Position numbers and translations under genes: made by a program
Assembly: GCA_965263065.1 (NCBI GenBank)
Contig: CBDHGH010000003.1
Location: 2,294,001-2,358,000, forward strand
DNA from: TK10-74A sp965263065
GTDB lineage: Bacteria > Chloroflexota > Dehalococcoidia > Bin125
Length of the DNA stretch: 64,000 nt
Direction: 5' to 3'
In this document: one piece after another, positions 42,042 through 54,079 of the stretch
Layout of the letters: each line of letters starts with the position of its first letter
How positions within the stretch are numbered: the first letter of the stretch is position 1
Notes under the pieces: generated by a model
What the model was told of the DNA's origin: nothing
Database searches by the model: none
The model's input: only the letters and a program-made list of their open reading frames with translations

Positions 42042-43978
42042 GGCTGGGCCTCTCCATTCGGACCGGTCGACGGCTGCCTGGTCGGATCGGGCGGCCCGGT
42101 TTCCCTCGGCAAATGCAGGGCGCGTCGGCGCGCGTGGCTCTCCAGAACCTGCGCCGCCGGCGACGACTCCGCGTCCGGCGTCCCGTTCGATCGCTCGCCG
42201 GCCAGGGCGTAGGCGGCATCGTGCAGCGGCACCGCCCCGACCTCGCGTTGATTGTCGGCCACCATTCGCGCGTGCGCCTGCGATTCCTCGTGAAAGTACA
42301 GATCGCGAATCTTGTCGCTGATCTGCTGCGCCACGACGCGCGGCTGCGCCAGCAGCGGCGGCGCGACGGGCCGCGCCCGCAACTCCGCCGCCAGCGCTTC
42401 CACCTCCGGGTCCCGCAACTCCGGTTCCTCCCCCTTGAGCAGCGAGCGCAGCAACTCCCGTCGCAGCGCGTCGGGCACGAAGCCGGGCGCCAAGGCATCG
42501 ACCTCGGCGGCGGCGGCCGGGCTACGCGACAGCACGCCGATCAGCGTCTCCGCGTGCCGGTCGATGCGCGTCAGCCGCGGGCGGGGCGGCGGGGCGCTCG
42601 TCCCCTCCGGGCTGGGCGGCGGCGCGGCACGCAGATGCGGCGGCGCCTCCGCGATGCGCGCCCGTCGCCGCAGCGACTCCACGTCCAGCCGGCAGAGCTG
42701 CGCCAGCCGTTGCATGTACTCCGCCTGCACCACCGGGTCGCTGGTCGCGGTGACCAGGGGCAGCAGATCCTCCAGCAGTCGGCTGCGCTCGCGGGCGTCC
42801 TCCAGGTCGTGGGCGTCGCGCCCCTGCCGGAAGCGATAGTCGAGGTAGCCGGGCGCTTCCCGCACCAGCGCCGACCAGCGCTCCGGGTCCAGCCGGATCA
42901 GGTCGTCGGGGTCGCGGCCCTCCGGCAGCTCGATGATGCGGATGTCGGCCGCCAGCGTGTTCTGCATCCGCACCAGCCCCCGCGCCGTGACGACCGGCCG
43001 CCGCTCCGTGCCCACCGCCTCGCGCGTCGTGTCGATGCCCCGCACCGTCGCCGCCGCGCCCGCGGCGTCCGCGTCGAGCGCGAGCAGGATCTTGCGCGTC
43101 AGGGGCTTGATCAGCCCGACCTGCTTCTCCGTCAGCGCCGTCCCCATCGACGCGACCACGTGCGTCTGCTCGTGCTGGTGGGCGGCGATCACGTCCATGT
43201 AGCCCTCCACCACGATCACATGATCGGCGCGGCGGATGGCGTCCCGCGAACGGTCCAGGCCGTAGAGCAGCGAACTCTTGTCGAACAGCGGCGTTTGCGG
43301 TGTGTTGAGATACTTGACATCGCCGTCGTCGAGCGCCCGCGCGCCGAAGCCCACGCAGCGGCCCCGCGGGTCGCGGATGGGGAAGATCAGGCGACCGCGG
43401 AAGCGGTCGCGCGGGTTCCCCTCGCCCTCGACGCTAAGCCCGGCGGTGGCGATCTCGTCGGCGCTGAACCCGCGCGCCGACAGGTAGCCGCGCAGCGCGT
43501 CCGAGGCCCGCGGCGCATAGCCCAGCCCGAACTGATCCGCCGCCTCGTCCGACACCCCACGCCCCGTCAGGTAGGCGCGCGCCTCGTCCGCCTCCGAGTC
43601 CTCCTGCAAGCTGTGGCGGTAGAAGCGCGTGGCGGCCTCGTTGGCGCTGCGCAGGCGCTGCAAGCGCTTCTCGCGCTCCTCGGCCTGCGCATCCCTCGGC
43701 GCCAGCTGCAGGCCCGTGCGGTCGGCGAGGATGCGCAGCGCCTCGCGGAACTCCACGCCCTGGCGGCGCATGACCCAGGAGAACACGTCGCCGCCGTCGC
43801 TGCAGGCGCCGAAACAGTGCCACGTCTGGCGGCTGGGATCGACCGTGAACGAGGGCGTCTTCTCGGTGTGGAACGGGCACAGCGCCTTGAACGTGCGGCC
43901 CGTCTTGCGCAGTTGAACCGACTCGCCCACCAGATCGGCGATGTCCACTCGCGCCTTGACCTCGTCGACGATGGTCAA
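42038..43978 (-). CDS. dnaG: DNA primase DnaG
   Basis: This is a 646-residue primase. An N-terminal zinc finger (LCPFHTEKTPSF then WHCFGACSDGGDVFSWVMR) is followed by the TOPRIM catalytic domain (VIVVEGYMDVIAAHQHEQTH, ALDADAAG) and a C-terminal helicase-binding region. I choose TTG at 43978 because GAGGGGAG lies about 6 bases upstream, the protein then starts TIVDEVKARVDIADLVGE as in related primases, and a longer start at 44068 would lie upstream of the predicted promoter. ATG at 44023 remains possible. The zinc finger has CFGAC (three residues between Cys) rather than CFGC. The stop overlaps rpoD. Confidence 0.93.
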
Positions 43979-44054
43979 GCGGCACTCCCCTCGCCGCGCC
44001 CCCGGCCGCTGGCGTGTCTCCATCACACGGCGGCGGCGCGACTTCTGGGGCCCG

Positions 44055-44060
44055 AGTGTA
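44055..44060 (-). promoter_or_regulatory. -10 box (TACACT) of the dnaG-rpoD operon
   Basis: TACACT on the minus strand, 77 bases upstream of the TTG start of dnaG. The palindrome at 44062-44084 occupies the spacer and -35 region. Confidence 0.5.
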
Positions 44061-44061
44061 G

Positions 44062-44084
44062 CTGTCAAATCGACGATTTGACAG
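44062..44084. promoter_or_regulatory. Perfect 23-base palindrome, putative operator of dnaG-rpoD
   Basis: CTGTCAAATCG-A-CGATTTGACAG: 11-base arms pair perfectly about a single central base. It is AT-rich in a GC-rich genome and ends one base from the TACACT box of dnaG-rpoD. This is the layout of a dimeric repressor site that would block RNA polymerase. I do not recognise the regulator. Confidence 0.65.
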
Positions 44085-44107
44085 GAACGCCGCCCCGGAG
44101 TGCGGCG

Positions 44108-45934
44108 TTAGGGCGCGATGCTGACCGTAATCGCGTTATTGCCGTCGTTGCTCTCCGCGATGCCGTTCCCCGGATCCACGATCGCCGACAGCGACTGCCC
44201 CTCGCCGATGAGCACGCTGCCGGGCATGTCGAGCGTCCCCTGCGGCGTCAGCGGGCCCGGCCCGCCGTACGACAGCTCCTCCACGATCAGGCCGTCCAGC
44301 ACGATCAGCACCACGATCGGTGGCGCGGCGGCGCTCCCGCCGATGTTCGTGACGCGCACGAAGACCGTCCGGTCGGGCTGCAACTGCAGGGCCTGCAACA
44401 CCAGGTCCGGACGCAACGGCGGATCGAACGTCGCGCTGATCGTGTTGTTCGACTCATCGCTCTCCGGGATCGTGTTGTCGCGGTCCACGACGACCGTGAT
44501 CTCCAGGGAGTCGGTCAGCGAGATCGGCAGCTCCACGACTTGGCTGCGGTCCGCCGGCAGCGTCAGCACGACGGTCGCCTCGTCCAGCACCAGCCCATCC
44601 GACGAGCGCGTCAGGCTGACCAGGATCGGCGCGTTGGCCAGGTTGCCCTCGCCCGCGTTCGTGATCGTCACGACGACCGACTGCCCCGTCCCCACGTCGA
44701 TCGCTGTCGGCGTCAGGTCCACCGTCGGCTGCTCGTCCACATCCTCCGCGTCCTCCTCCTCCTCGGCGCCGGCATCGTCCGCCTGCGGGTCCTCCTCGAC
44801 GTCCTCCTCCGGGTCGTCCTCCTCGTCCTCCTCGTCCTCCTCGCCGGGGTCCACCGTCACGGTCACGCGATCGTCGTAGCGGCGGTTCGTGTTGGAGATC
44901 GCGACGACCTCGAGGATGAACGTCCCATCCCCGCTGGGCTCCCAGGGGATGGCCAGGCTGTAGGCGCCGTCGCCGAGCGCCTGCAAGCCATCGACATTGG
45001 AGACCGGCACGGTATCGACGAACAGCGTCATCCCCACCAGCGTGCCCACGCCGTCGGCGAACACCACGATCTCCACTTCCAGATCGTCGGTCCAGCCGAA
45101 GCCGGCCCCGTCGGCCGGCGTCTGGATGCTCAGGAAGCCCTCGTCGGCGGGCGCGGCCTGCGCCGTCTCCGTCCGCCCGGGCGCCGCAGATTGCGCCTGC
45201 GCCGTGGCCGCGACGGCGACGTCGGCGCCCAGCACGTCGAGCAGGAGTTCGGTGCGGACCTGGGTCCCGTCGGTCGTCTCCGCGAAGACCTCCGCCGCCA
45301 CGGTGCCGGCCTGCGTGGGCGTCCACTCGAGGATGCCGTCGTAGACGCCCGGCTCCGACTCGACCGCGCCCGACTCCGCGACGGGCGTCCCCTCGACCTC
45401 CAGCCGGAAGCGCACCACGATCGCCTCCTGCGAGCGGGCGCGCGCCTGCAGGCGCAGCGGTTCACCCACGATCGGCGCGCCGGCGCTCGTCCGGGTGGCG
45501 CTGACCGTCAGGGCGCCGCCCAGGCGGCTGGCGTCGTCGGTCACCTCCACGCGCAGTTCGATCAGGCTCTCGTCGCCGCTCAGCCCCTGCGCGGTCACGC
45601 TGATCGTCACAAAGCCCAGGCGCGCCGGCAGCCAGGGGATCGACGCGCTGTAGGTGCCCTGGGCGGGGTCGTGTACGGGCTGCGCGTCGGCGGAGATCGG
45701 CTCGCCGTCGACGAACAGGGCGATGCGGGTGATCGGCTCGTCGTCGGTGACCGTGACGCGGATCTCGGTCGGATCGCCGAGCAGCACGACTTGGTCGTTG
45801 CGCAACGAGGCGACGATGACGGCGGAGTCCGGCGCTTCGCCGGGGTCGGTGAGGATGATGATCACGACGACCGCGACCAGTGCGATCGCGCCCAGGAAGC
45901 CGGCGACGAGCAGCGAACCGACGCGACTGGTCAT
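44108..45934 (-). CDS. Membrane-anchored CARDB/Ig-like domain protein
   Basis: This is a 608-residue protein from the ATG at 45934. An N-terminal signal anchor (LLVAGFLGAIALVAVVVIII) leads to several beta-sandwich modules: ITRIALFVDGEPI, a second near GEPLRLQARA, and a third near FVDTVPVSN. A very acidic linker follows (runs of EDEEDEEDDPEEDVEEDP), then two CARDB repeats ending VDRDNTIPESDESNNTISAT and VDPGNGIAESNDGNNAITV. The Asp/Asn loops of CARDB often bind calcium. It is probably extracellular and adhesive or structural. CAAGG precedes the ATG. Confidence 0.75.
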   Translation of the reverse strand: MTSRVGSLLVAGFLGAIALVAVVVIIILTDPGEAPDSAVIVASLRNDQVVLLGDPTEIRVTVTDDEPITRIALFVDGEPISADAQPVHDPAQGTYSASIPWLPARLGFVTISVTAQGLSGDESLIELRVEVTDDASRLGGALTVSATRTSAGAPIVGEPLRLQARARSQEAIVVRFRLEVEGTPVAESGAVESEPGVYDGILEWTPTQAGTVAAEVFAETTDGTQVRTELLLDVLGADVAVAATAQAQSAAPGRTETAQAAPADEGFLSIQTPADGAGFGWTDDLEVEIVVFADGVGTLVGMTLFVDTVPVSNVDGLQALGDGAYSLAIPWEPSGDGTFILEVVAISNTNRRYDDRVTVTVDPGEEDEEDEEDDPEEDVEEDPQADDAGAEEEEDAEDVDEQPTVDLTPTAIDVGTGQSVVVTITNAGEGNLANAPILVSLTRSSDGLVLDEATVVLTLPADRSQVVELPISLTDSLEITVVVDRDNTIPESDESNNTISATFDPPLRPDLVLQALQLQPDRTVFVRVTNIGGSAAAPPIVVLIVLDGLIVEELSYGGPGPLTPQGTLDMPGSVLIGEGQSLSAIVDPGNGIAESNDGNNAITVSIAP

Positions 45935-46153
45935 CCTTGCCCGGGGGCTCCCCCTACCCGGCCAACGGCGGCCGGGGAATCCGACGACGTGCAACGGCAG
46001 CACCCGGCCACGGCGCTTAGCCGGCCCCGGACGCACCGTCCGGGCTGCGCTCTCATCTTCGGCCCATCATATCGCCCCGTGGCGCAGGGGCGCCCGTCCT
46101 CGCCGCGCAAGACGACCCGCCTACCGGCCGGGTTCCGCTCGACGGCGCGGGCG

Positions 46154-48880
<2,727 letters not shown>

Positions 48881-49003
48881 GTGTCGAGCCTTTCGGCTGC
48901 GGGGAGAGTCTGGAGTATATCGGCGGCGGGCCGCGCAACCACGCCTCGCTATGACAGGTGCTGCACGGGACGGCCCGTCGCCCTCCGCAACGACCCCGCG
49001 CCG

Positions 49004-50851
49004 CTACTCGACGGTGACGGTCTTGGCCAAGTGGCGCGGCTGATCGACGTCGGCTCCCCGAGCGGTCGCCAGGTAGTAGGCGATCAGCTGCGCTGGGATC
49101 GCCGTCGCGAAGGGCGCGATCAGCGGGTCGCAGACGGGGATCGGGATGAACACGTCGGCCGCCGCCTCCAACTCGGCGTCGCCCTCGGTCCCCACCGCGA
49201 TCACGGTGGCGTCACGCGCCTGCACCTGCTGGATGTTGCTCCACATCTTGTCGTACAGCGGGTCGCGCGGCGCGAGCGCCACCACCGGCATGCGGCGATC
49301 GATCAGCGCGATCGGGCCGTGCTTCATCTCGCCGGCCGGGTAGCCCTCGGCGTGGATGTAGGAGATCTCCTTGCACTTGAGCGCCCCCTCCATCGCGAGC
49401 GGGTATTGCAGGCCCCGGCCCAGGTAGAGCATGTGCTCGACATCGCGGCAGACGCGCCCCACGGCCTCGCAGCGCTCGGCCTGGGCCAGCGTCCGATCGA
49501 CCACTCCCGGCGCCGTCAGCAGCGCGTCGATGGCGCGCTCCAGCTTGGCGCCGCCCAGATGCCCCCGCGCCACGCCGATACGGCAGGCCAGCAGGTACAG
49601 CGCCGCCATCGACGCCATGAACGTCTTGGTCGATGCGACGCCGATCTCCGGGCCGCAGCGCAGGTAGATCACCGACCCGTCCGCCAGCCGCGTCGCCTCC
49701 GACTCCTCGACGTTCGTGATCGCGACGCGCGGCGCGCCCCAGTGGTCGCGCACCTGCGCCATCGCGCCCAGCGTGTCCACCGTCTCGCCCGACTGCGTCA
49801 CGGCCACGACCAGCGTCTCCGGCCCCAGCAGCGGCTCGCGGTAGCGGAATTCGGAGGCGTTGTCGCAGTCGGTCGGCAGCCCGGCCAGCGACTCCATGTA
49901 GTAGCGACCCACCATGCCCGCGTGCATCGACGTGCCCATGCCGATGATCAGCACGCGGCGCAGGGAGCGGATCTGCTGATCGGTCAGCCGCACATCCTCC
50001 AGCGCGACGCCGGCCGGGTTGACCCGCGCCCGCCCGCGGATGCAGTCGGACAGCGCCCTGGGCTGCTCCATGATCTCCTTCTGCATGAAGTGCGTGTACG
50101 GGCCCTTGGCCACGGCCACCGGGTCCATCGCGACGTGATGCGGCGCCAGCGCGACCTGATTGCCGTCCAGGTCTTGGATCGTGGCCGCGCCGGCGCTGAT
50201 CTGCGCCCAGTGCCCGTTGGCCAGCGGCTGCATCAGGGCGGTGTGCGGCAGCAGCGCCGGGACGTCGCTGGCCAGGAACATCTCGTCCTCGCCGACGCCC
50301 AGCACGATGCCGCCCGCGTTCCCCAGCCGCGCCGCATAGAGCCGATCGGGCCGGCTGCGCTCCATCGCGACGACGGCGTTGCCCCCCTCGACCTCGCCCA
50401 GCACCCGGCGGAAGGCCTCGGCGAAGCCCGAGCCCCCGCGCACGTAGAGCGCGATCAGCTGCGGGATCACCTCGCTATCGGTCTCCGAGCGGCACTCGAT
50501 CCCCGCCTCCGCCAGCCGCTCACCCAGCGCGCGGTAGTTCTCCACGATGCCGTTGTGCACGACGATGGCCGCGCCGTCGCTGGAGACGTGCGGGTGCGCG
50601 TTGCCGTCGGAGACGGCCCCGTGCGTCGCCCAGCGGGTGTGACCAATGCCGGTGTGGCCGGCGGGCGGCGTACCGAGGATCGCCTCCAGCTCGGACAGCT
50701 TGCCGGCGCGCTTGAGGACCGCCAGCGCCCCGTCGTGGTCGAGGACGGCCATGCCGCTGCTGTCGTAGCCGCGATAGTTCAAGCGCTGCAGGCCCTCCAG
50801 CAGGATCGGGCCGGCCGCTTGCTTGCCCACGTAGGCGATGATTCCGCACAT
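49004..50851 (-). CDS. glmS: Glutamine-fructose-6-phosphate aminotransferase (isomerizing)
   Basis: This is a 615-residue enzyme. After Met removal the N-terminal Cys (MCGIIAYVGKQAAGPILLEG) is the glutaminase nucleophile, so the ATG at 50851 is certain although the frame extends 7 codons further. GHTRWATHGAVSDGNAHPH binds glutamine. Two SIS sugar isomerase domains follow (GMGTSMHAGMVGRYYMESLA, VAVTQSGETVDTLGA), and the end is PRHLAKTVTVE, the standard C-terminal tail. It makes glucosamine-6-phosphate for peptidoglycan and other amino sugars. GGAGG lies upstream of the start. No glmS ribozyme is apparent in the short leader. Confidence 0.96.
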   Translation of the reverse strand: MCGIIAYVGKQAAGPILLEGLQRLNYRGYDSSGMAVLDHDGALAVLKRAGKLSELEAILGTPPAGHTGIGHTRWATHGAVSDGNAHPHVSSDGAAIVVHNGIVENYRALGERLAEAGIECRSETDSEVIPQLIALYVRGGSGFAEAFRRVLGEVEGGNAVVAMERSRPDRLYAARLGNAGGIVLGVGEDEMFLASDVPALLPHTALMQPLANGHWAQISAGAATIQDLDGNQVALAPHHVAMDPVAVAKGPYTHFMQKEIMEQPRALSDCIRGRARVNPAGVALEDVRLTDQQIRSLRRVLIIGMGTSMHAGMVGRYYMESLAGLPTDCDNASEFRYREPLLGPETLVVAVTQSGETVDTLGAMAQVRDHWGAPRVAITNVEESEATRLADGSVIYLRCGPEIGVASTKTFMASMAALYLLACRIGVARGHLGGAKLERAIDALLTAPGVVDRTLAQAERCEAVGRVCRDVEHMLYLGRGLQYPLAMEGALKCKEISYIHAEGYPAGEMKHGPIALIDRRMPVVALAPRDPLYDKMWSNIQQVQARDATVIAVGTEGDAELEAAADVFIPIPVCDPLIAPFATAIPAQLIAYYLATARGADVDQPRHLAKTVTVE

Positions 50852-50917
50852 GATCGTACGTCCTCCGGTCACCCCGCCGGTCGTGCTGCCCGGTCCATGC
50901 CACCGGCGCCCCGGCGA

Positions 50918-52426
50918 CTAGCCGGGCTCCTGCGCCACCACGCGATCGGCCGTCGCCGGCTCCATCGCCACCGCCCCTGTCGAGGCCGGCTCCGGGGACC
51001 AACTGCGCCCGTTGCTGCGGGCGCCGCTGCCCGGCCCGGAGCCGGACCAGTCCGCGGCGGTGAGCCACTCTAGAACCTCCGCGAGCGTATAGACAAAGGC
51101 CAGCGGCCTGCCCAGCGCGATTCCCAGCTCATCGGCGGTCATATCGTCGAGAAAGTGGTGTCCGTAGTAGTCCAGGCTCGACCGGGGCAGGAAGACGGGC
51201 ACGTCGCCGCCCGCGTCGCCCGCCCTGAGAGCCGCGGCGAAGTCGGCCCCCGGGATCAGCCCGGAGACGTTCACCCGGCCGCCGAACAGCCGGTTCGGCA
51301 CCGCCACGACCTGCAGGTCGACGCCCAGCAGCGCACCCGCCTCGCCCGCGAGCCGTCGCAGCGTGGGCGCGATCAGCGTGCCGCAGGCCAGCAGCGCCCG
51401 CTCGTGCCGCAGCGGCCCCACCCGCCCCTCCCGGATGCGACGCCGCACCCGCGCCCAGTCGTCGAGCAGCGATCGGGTCATGCCGACGCCGTTCTCCCAC
51501 TGCGGGAAGCCCTCGTACCGCGCCGCGGACGGGATCCGCGCCCCGGCGGTGAGGTAGAACTCGTCCGACGCGAAGGCCCGCGAGGGCCCGCCCGACGCCC
51601 GCGCGCGGCGCTGCCAGCGCCCGATCTGCCGCACCACCCCCCGCGCCTCCGCGGCCGTGTGCCCCCGCATGCCCGGGTGGTCGATGCGCGCCTCGCCGTC
51701 GACGCTGTTGCCGACCGGCACCACGCCGATGGTCCGCACGTTGTCGTGGCGCAGCAGCTCCCCGATGGTCTCGTCCAGCGCCGCGCCGTCGTTGACGCCG
51801 GGGCAGAGCACGACCTGCGTCTGCACGTCGATCCCGATCGAGGCCAGCCGCCGCAGCTGCGCCCGCACGTCGGGCGCCCGCGGGTTGCCCAGCAATTCGC
51901 GCCGCAGCGTGGGGTCGGTCGCGTGCACCGAGACGTTGAGCGGGCTCAGCCGCTGCTCCGCCAGCCGCAGCCAGTCGTCCTCATCCAGGTTCGTCAGCGT
52001 CACGAAGTTGCCGTGCAGGAACGACAGCCGGTAGTCGTCGTCCTTCACGTAGAGCGGCTTGCGCAACCCCTTCGGCAGCCCCTTGAGGAAGCAGAAGAAG
52101 CACTTGTTGTTGCACAGCGACGTCCCGCCGAAGGCCTCGCCGGCGAACTCGATGCCCAGGGTCTCGTCGGGCGGCTTCTCGAACTCCACGACGCCGGGCG
52201 CGCCGTCGTGGATCACGTCCAGCTCCACGAAGTCCTCTGTGGTGCGAAAGCGGAAGTCGATCGGGTCGCGCGGCGCGACGCCGTTCACCGCGACGACGCG
52301 GTCGCCGGGACGCAGTCCGGCCTCGGCGGCCAGGCTGCCCGCATCGACGGACGCGATCGGCTCACCCGCCATCCGCGTCCGCCGGCCGGCCGAAGCCCGT
52401 GCCGCTGGGTCGTCGTGGGTAGTCAT
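50918..52426 (-). CDS. DUF512 (PDZ + radical SAM-like) protein
   Basis: This is a 502-residue protein. An N-terminal PDZ-like domain (SLAAEAGLRPGDRVVAVNGV) is followed by an iron-sulphur motif of the DUF512 family (SLCNNKCFFCFLKGLPKGLR, C-x3-C-x2-C). A partial TIM barrel (SPLNVSVHATDPTLRRELLG, QTQVVLCPGVNDG) comes next, and the C-terminal DUF512 domain (ASDEFYLTAGARIPSAARYE, FLDDMTADELG) follows. Such proteins often neighbour the GTPase gene der; their chemistry is unresolved. The last ~50 residues are low complexity. The start overlaps the acyltransferase stop by 4 bases (ATGA). Confidence 0.85.
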   Translation of the reverse strand: MTTHDDPAARASAGRRTRMAGEPIASVDAGSLAAEAGLRPGDRVVAVNGVAPRDPIDFRFRTTEDFVELDVIHDGAPGVVEFEKPPDETLGIEFAGEAFGGTSLCNNKCFFCFLKGLPKGLRKPLYVKDDDYRLSFLHGNFVTLTNLDEDDWLRLAEQRLSPLNVSVHATDPTLRRELLGNPRAPDVRAQLRRLASIGIDVQTQVVLCPGVNDGAALDETIGELLRHDNVRTIGVVPVGNSVDGEARIDHPGMRGHTAAEARGVVRQIGRWQRRARASGGPSRAFASDEFYLTAGARIPSAARYEGFPQWENGVGMTRSLLDDWARVRRRIREGRVGPLRHERALLACGTLIAPTLRRLAGEAGALLGVDLQVVAVPNRLFGGRVNVSGLIPGADFAAALRAGDAGGDVPVFLPRSSLDYYGHHFLDDMTADELGIALGRPLAFVYTLAEVLEWLTAADWSGSGPGSGARSNGRSWSPEPASTGAVAMEPATADRVVAQEPG

Positions 52427-53256
52427 TGCGAGGGCTCCACGCGGCCCGCCGCCGGGACGTGGAGCAAGGCCTCCTCGGGCAGATCGGGAAACCGCTCCCG
52501 GTACACGCCACGATACGCGGCCGGCAGTCGGCCCGCGACTTCGCGCATGATCCGCAGGTGCGCCGCTTCCACCGCCTCCCGCTTGGCCGCGCCGTCGTGT
52601 TCGATCACGAACGGCTCGCCGATCACCACCCGCACCCGCGGGCGCTGGAAGAAGACGCGCCAGCCGCGGCGCAATTCCTGGCTGCCCGTGATCGCGGCCG
52701 GCGCCACCGGCGCGCCGCTGCGCAGCGCGATCAGCGCCGCGCCCGGGTAGGCCTCGTTCATCTCGGCCGTCTCGGAGCGGTGCCCCTCGGGCAGGATCGC
52801 CACGATCTCGCCCTGCGCCAACAGCCGCTCCGCCTCCCGCAGCGCGCCCAGGTCCGCCTCGAAGCGCCGCACCGGGAAGGTGCCGCACATCGCGAACAGG
52901 TAGCCGATGAAGCCCTTCTGGAAGAGCTCGAGCTTGCCCATGAACTTGGGCCAGCGCGGATACACCGCCGCGGCCAGCATCGGCGGGTCGGCCGACGCCA
53001 GATGGTTCGCGACCAGGATCACGCCGCCCGACTTGGGCAGGTGCTCCATCCCGACGCGCTCCCACTTCGTCCATGTCCGGAAGAACAGGTGCGCGATGCC
53101 GCACGAAAACAGGTACCAGACGCGGGAGCCGGTGGGCATCCCGGGGAGCCCGACTCGGCGCAGCGCCACCGACTCGTCGAAGAACAGCCACGTGGTGAGA
53201 CGTCGCACCCGCAGCGACAGCGCCACCCGCGCGCGCGTGACGGGCCCCCGGCTCAT
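52423..53256 (-). CDS. plsC: 1-acyl-sn-glycerol-3-phosphate acyltransferase (PlsC-like)
   Basis: This 277-residue protein has the LPLAT motifs: block I VILVANHLASADPPMLAAA (the NHxxxxD motif is NHLASAD, with His and Asp catalytic), the acceptor-binding block near MCGTFPVRR, block III AILPEGHRSE in the place of the usual FPEGTRS, and block IV APVAPAAITGS. It would transfer an acyl chain to lysophosphatidate in phospholipid synthesis at the membrane. It overlaps cmk upstream and the DUF512 gene downstream by 4 bases each, giving a tightly coupled operon. The order cmk-plsC is common. Confidence 0.88.
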   Translation of the reverse strand: MSRGPVTRARVALSLRVRRLTTWLFFDESVALRRVGLPGMPTGSRVWYLFSCGIAHLFFRTWTKWERVGMEHLPKSGGVILVANHLASADPPMLAAAVYPRWPKFMGKLELFQKGFIGYLFAMCGTFPVRRFEADLGALREAERLLAQGEIVAILPEGHRSETAEMNEAYPGAALIALRSGAPVAPAAITGSQELRRGWRVFFQRPRVRVVIGEPFVIEHDGAAKREAVEAAHLRIMREVAGRLPAAYRGVYRERFPDLPEEALLHVPAAGRVEPSQ

Positions 53257-54002
53257 GCGGGACGCCCCGCCGCGGCGGCGGACTCGCCCAGCCTGCCCCG
53301 TACGATCGCCAGCACCCGCTGGATCGCGGTCTCCAGATCGTCGCCGCTGGTGTCCACGTCCTCCGCGCCCGACGCGCGGCGCAACGGCGCGGTCGCCCGG
53401 CTCTGGTCGATCGCGTCGCGGCGTTGCAGGTCGGCCAGCACCTCGGCGTCGGTGACGGACCGCCCCGAGGCCCGCATCTGCTCGGCCCGGCGGGCCGCAC
53501 GCACCTCGTCCGACGCGTGCAGGTAGATCTTCACCAGCGCCTCCTGCGCAACGACGGTGCCGATGTCGCGGCCGACCATGACCACCTTGCCGTGGCGCGC
53601 CACCTCGCGCTGCTGCTCCACCATCCGCTCGCGGACGCCGGGCACGCTCGCCACGACCGAGACGGCGTCCTCCACGTCCTTGCGGCGCAGATACGGCGTC
53701 GCGTCGATGCCGTCCACCGCGATCGACGCCGTCTCCAGGCTGTCCGCGGCGGGCGCTCCCACGGTCAACTCCACCTCGTCCGCGAGCCGTACGAGCGCCG
53801 CCGGGTCCGCCGCGGCGGGTTCCGGCAAGAGGCCGCGCTCGATCGCCGTCCAGGTCAGCGCGCGGTACATGATGCCGGTGTCCAGCATGGGCCAATCCAG
53901 GCGCTCGGCGACGGCCTTGCCGATCACGGTCTTGCCGGACGCCACCGGCCCGTCGATCGCGACTACGCGCATCCGGGAACCGGGACCGGTGTCGTTCGCC
54001 AT
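53253..54002 (-). CDS. cmk: Cytidylate kinase
   Basis: This 249-residue kinase has the P-loop AIDGPVASGKTVIGKAVAER. After that comes DTGIMYRALTWTAIERGLLP, the CMP-specific insert beginning VELTVGAP, GRDIGTVV and a LID segment KIYLHASDEVRAARRAEQM. It phosphorylates CMP and dCMP. I use the ATG at 54002 because GGGAG lies 5 bases upstream; an internal ATG at 53972 begins directly at the P-loop strand. The genes around it (rluB-like, plsC) are its usual neighbours. Confidence 0.93.
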   Translation of the reverse strand: MANDTGPGSRMRVVAIDGPVASGKTVIGKAVAERLDWPMLDTGIMYRALTWTAIERGLLPEPAAADPAALVRLADEVELTVGAPAADSLETASIAVDGIDATPYLRRKDVEDAVSVVASVPGVRERMVEQQREVARHGKVVMVGRDIGTVVAQEALVKIYLHASDEVRAARRAEQMRASGRSVTDAEVLADLQRRDAIDQSRATAPLRRASGAEDVDTSGDDLETAIQRVLAIVRGRLGESAAAAGRPA

Positions 54003-54079
54003 CGCTCCCAGTATGCCATCGGGCTCGCCAGTGGGCCGCCCCCGGCTGGACCATCCGGCGTGGGGCCGCGCGCGGCGCG

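Noticed and set aside
44023..44068. Longer N-terminus of DnaG starting at 44068
   Set aside because: It would start upstream of the predicted -10 box and inside the operator palindrome; the conserved start of primase lies at the TTG with GAGGGGAG upstream.
44062..44084. TTGACA within the palindrome as a -35 box
   Set aside because: It is only two bases from TACACT, far too close for a sigma-70 promoter spacer.
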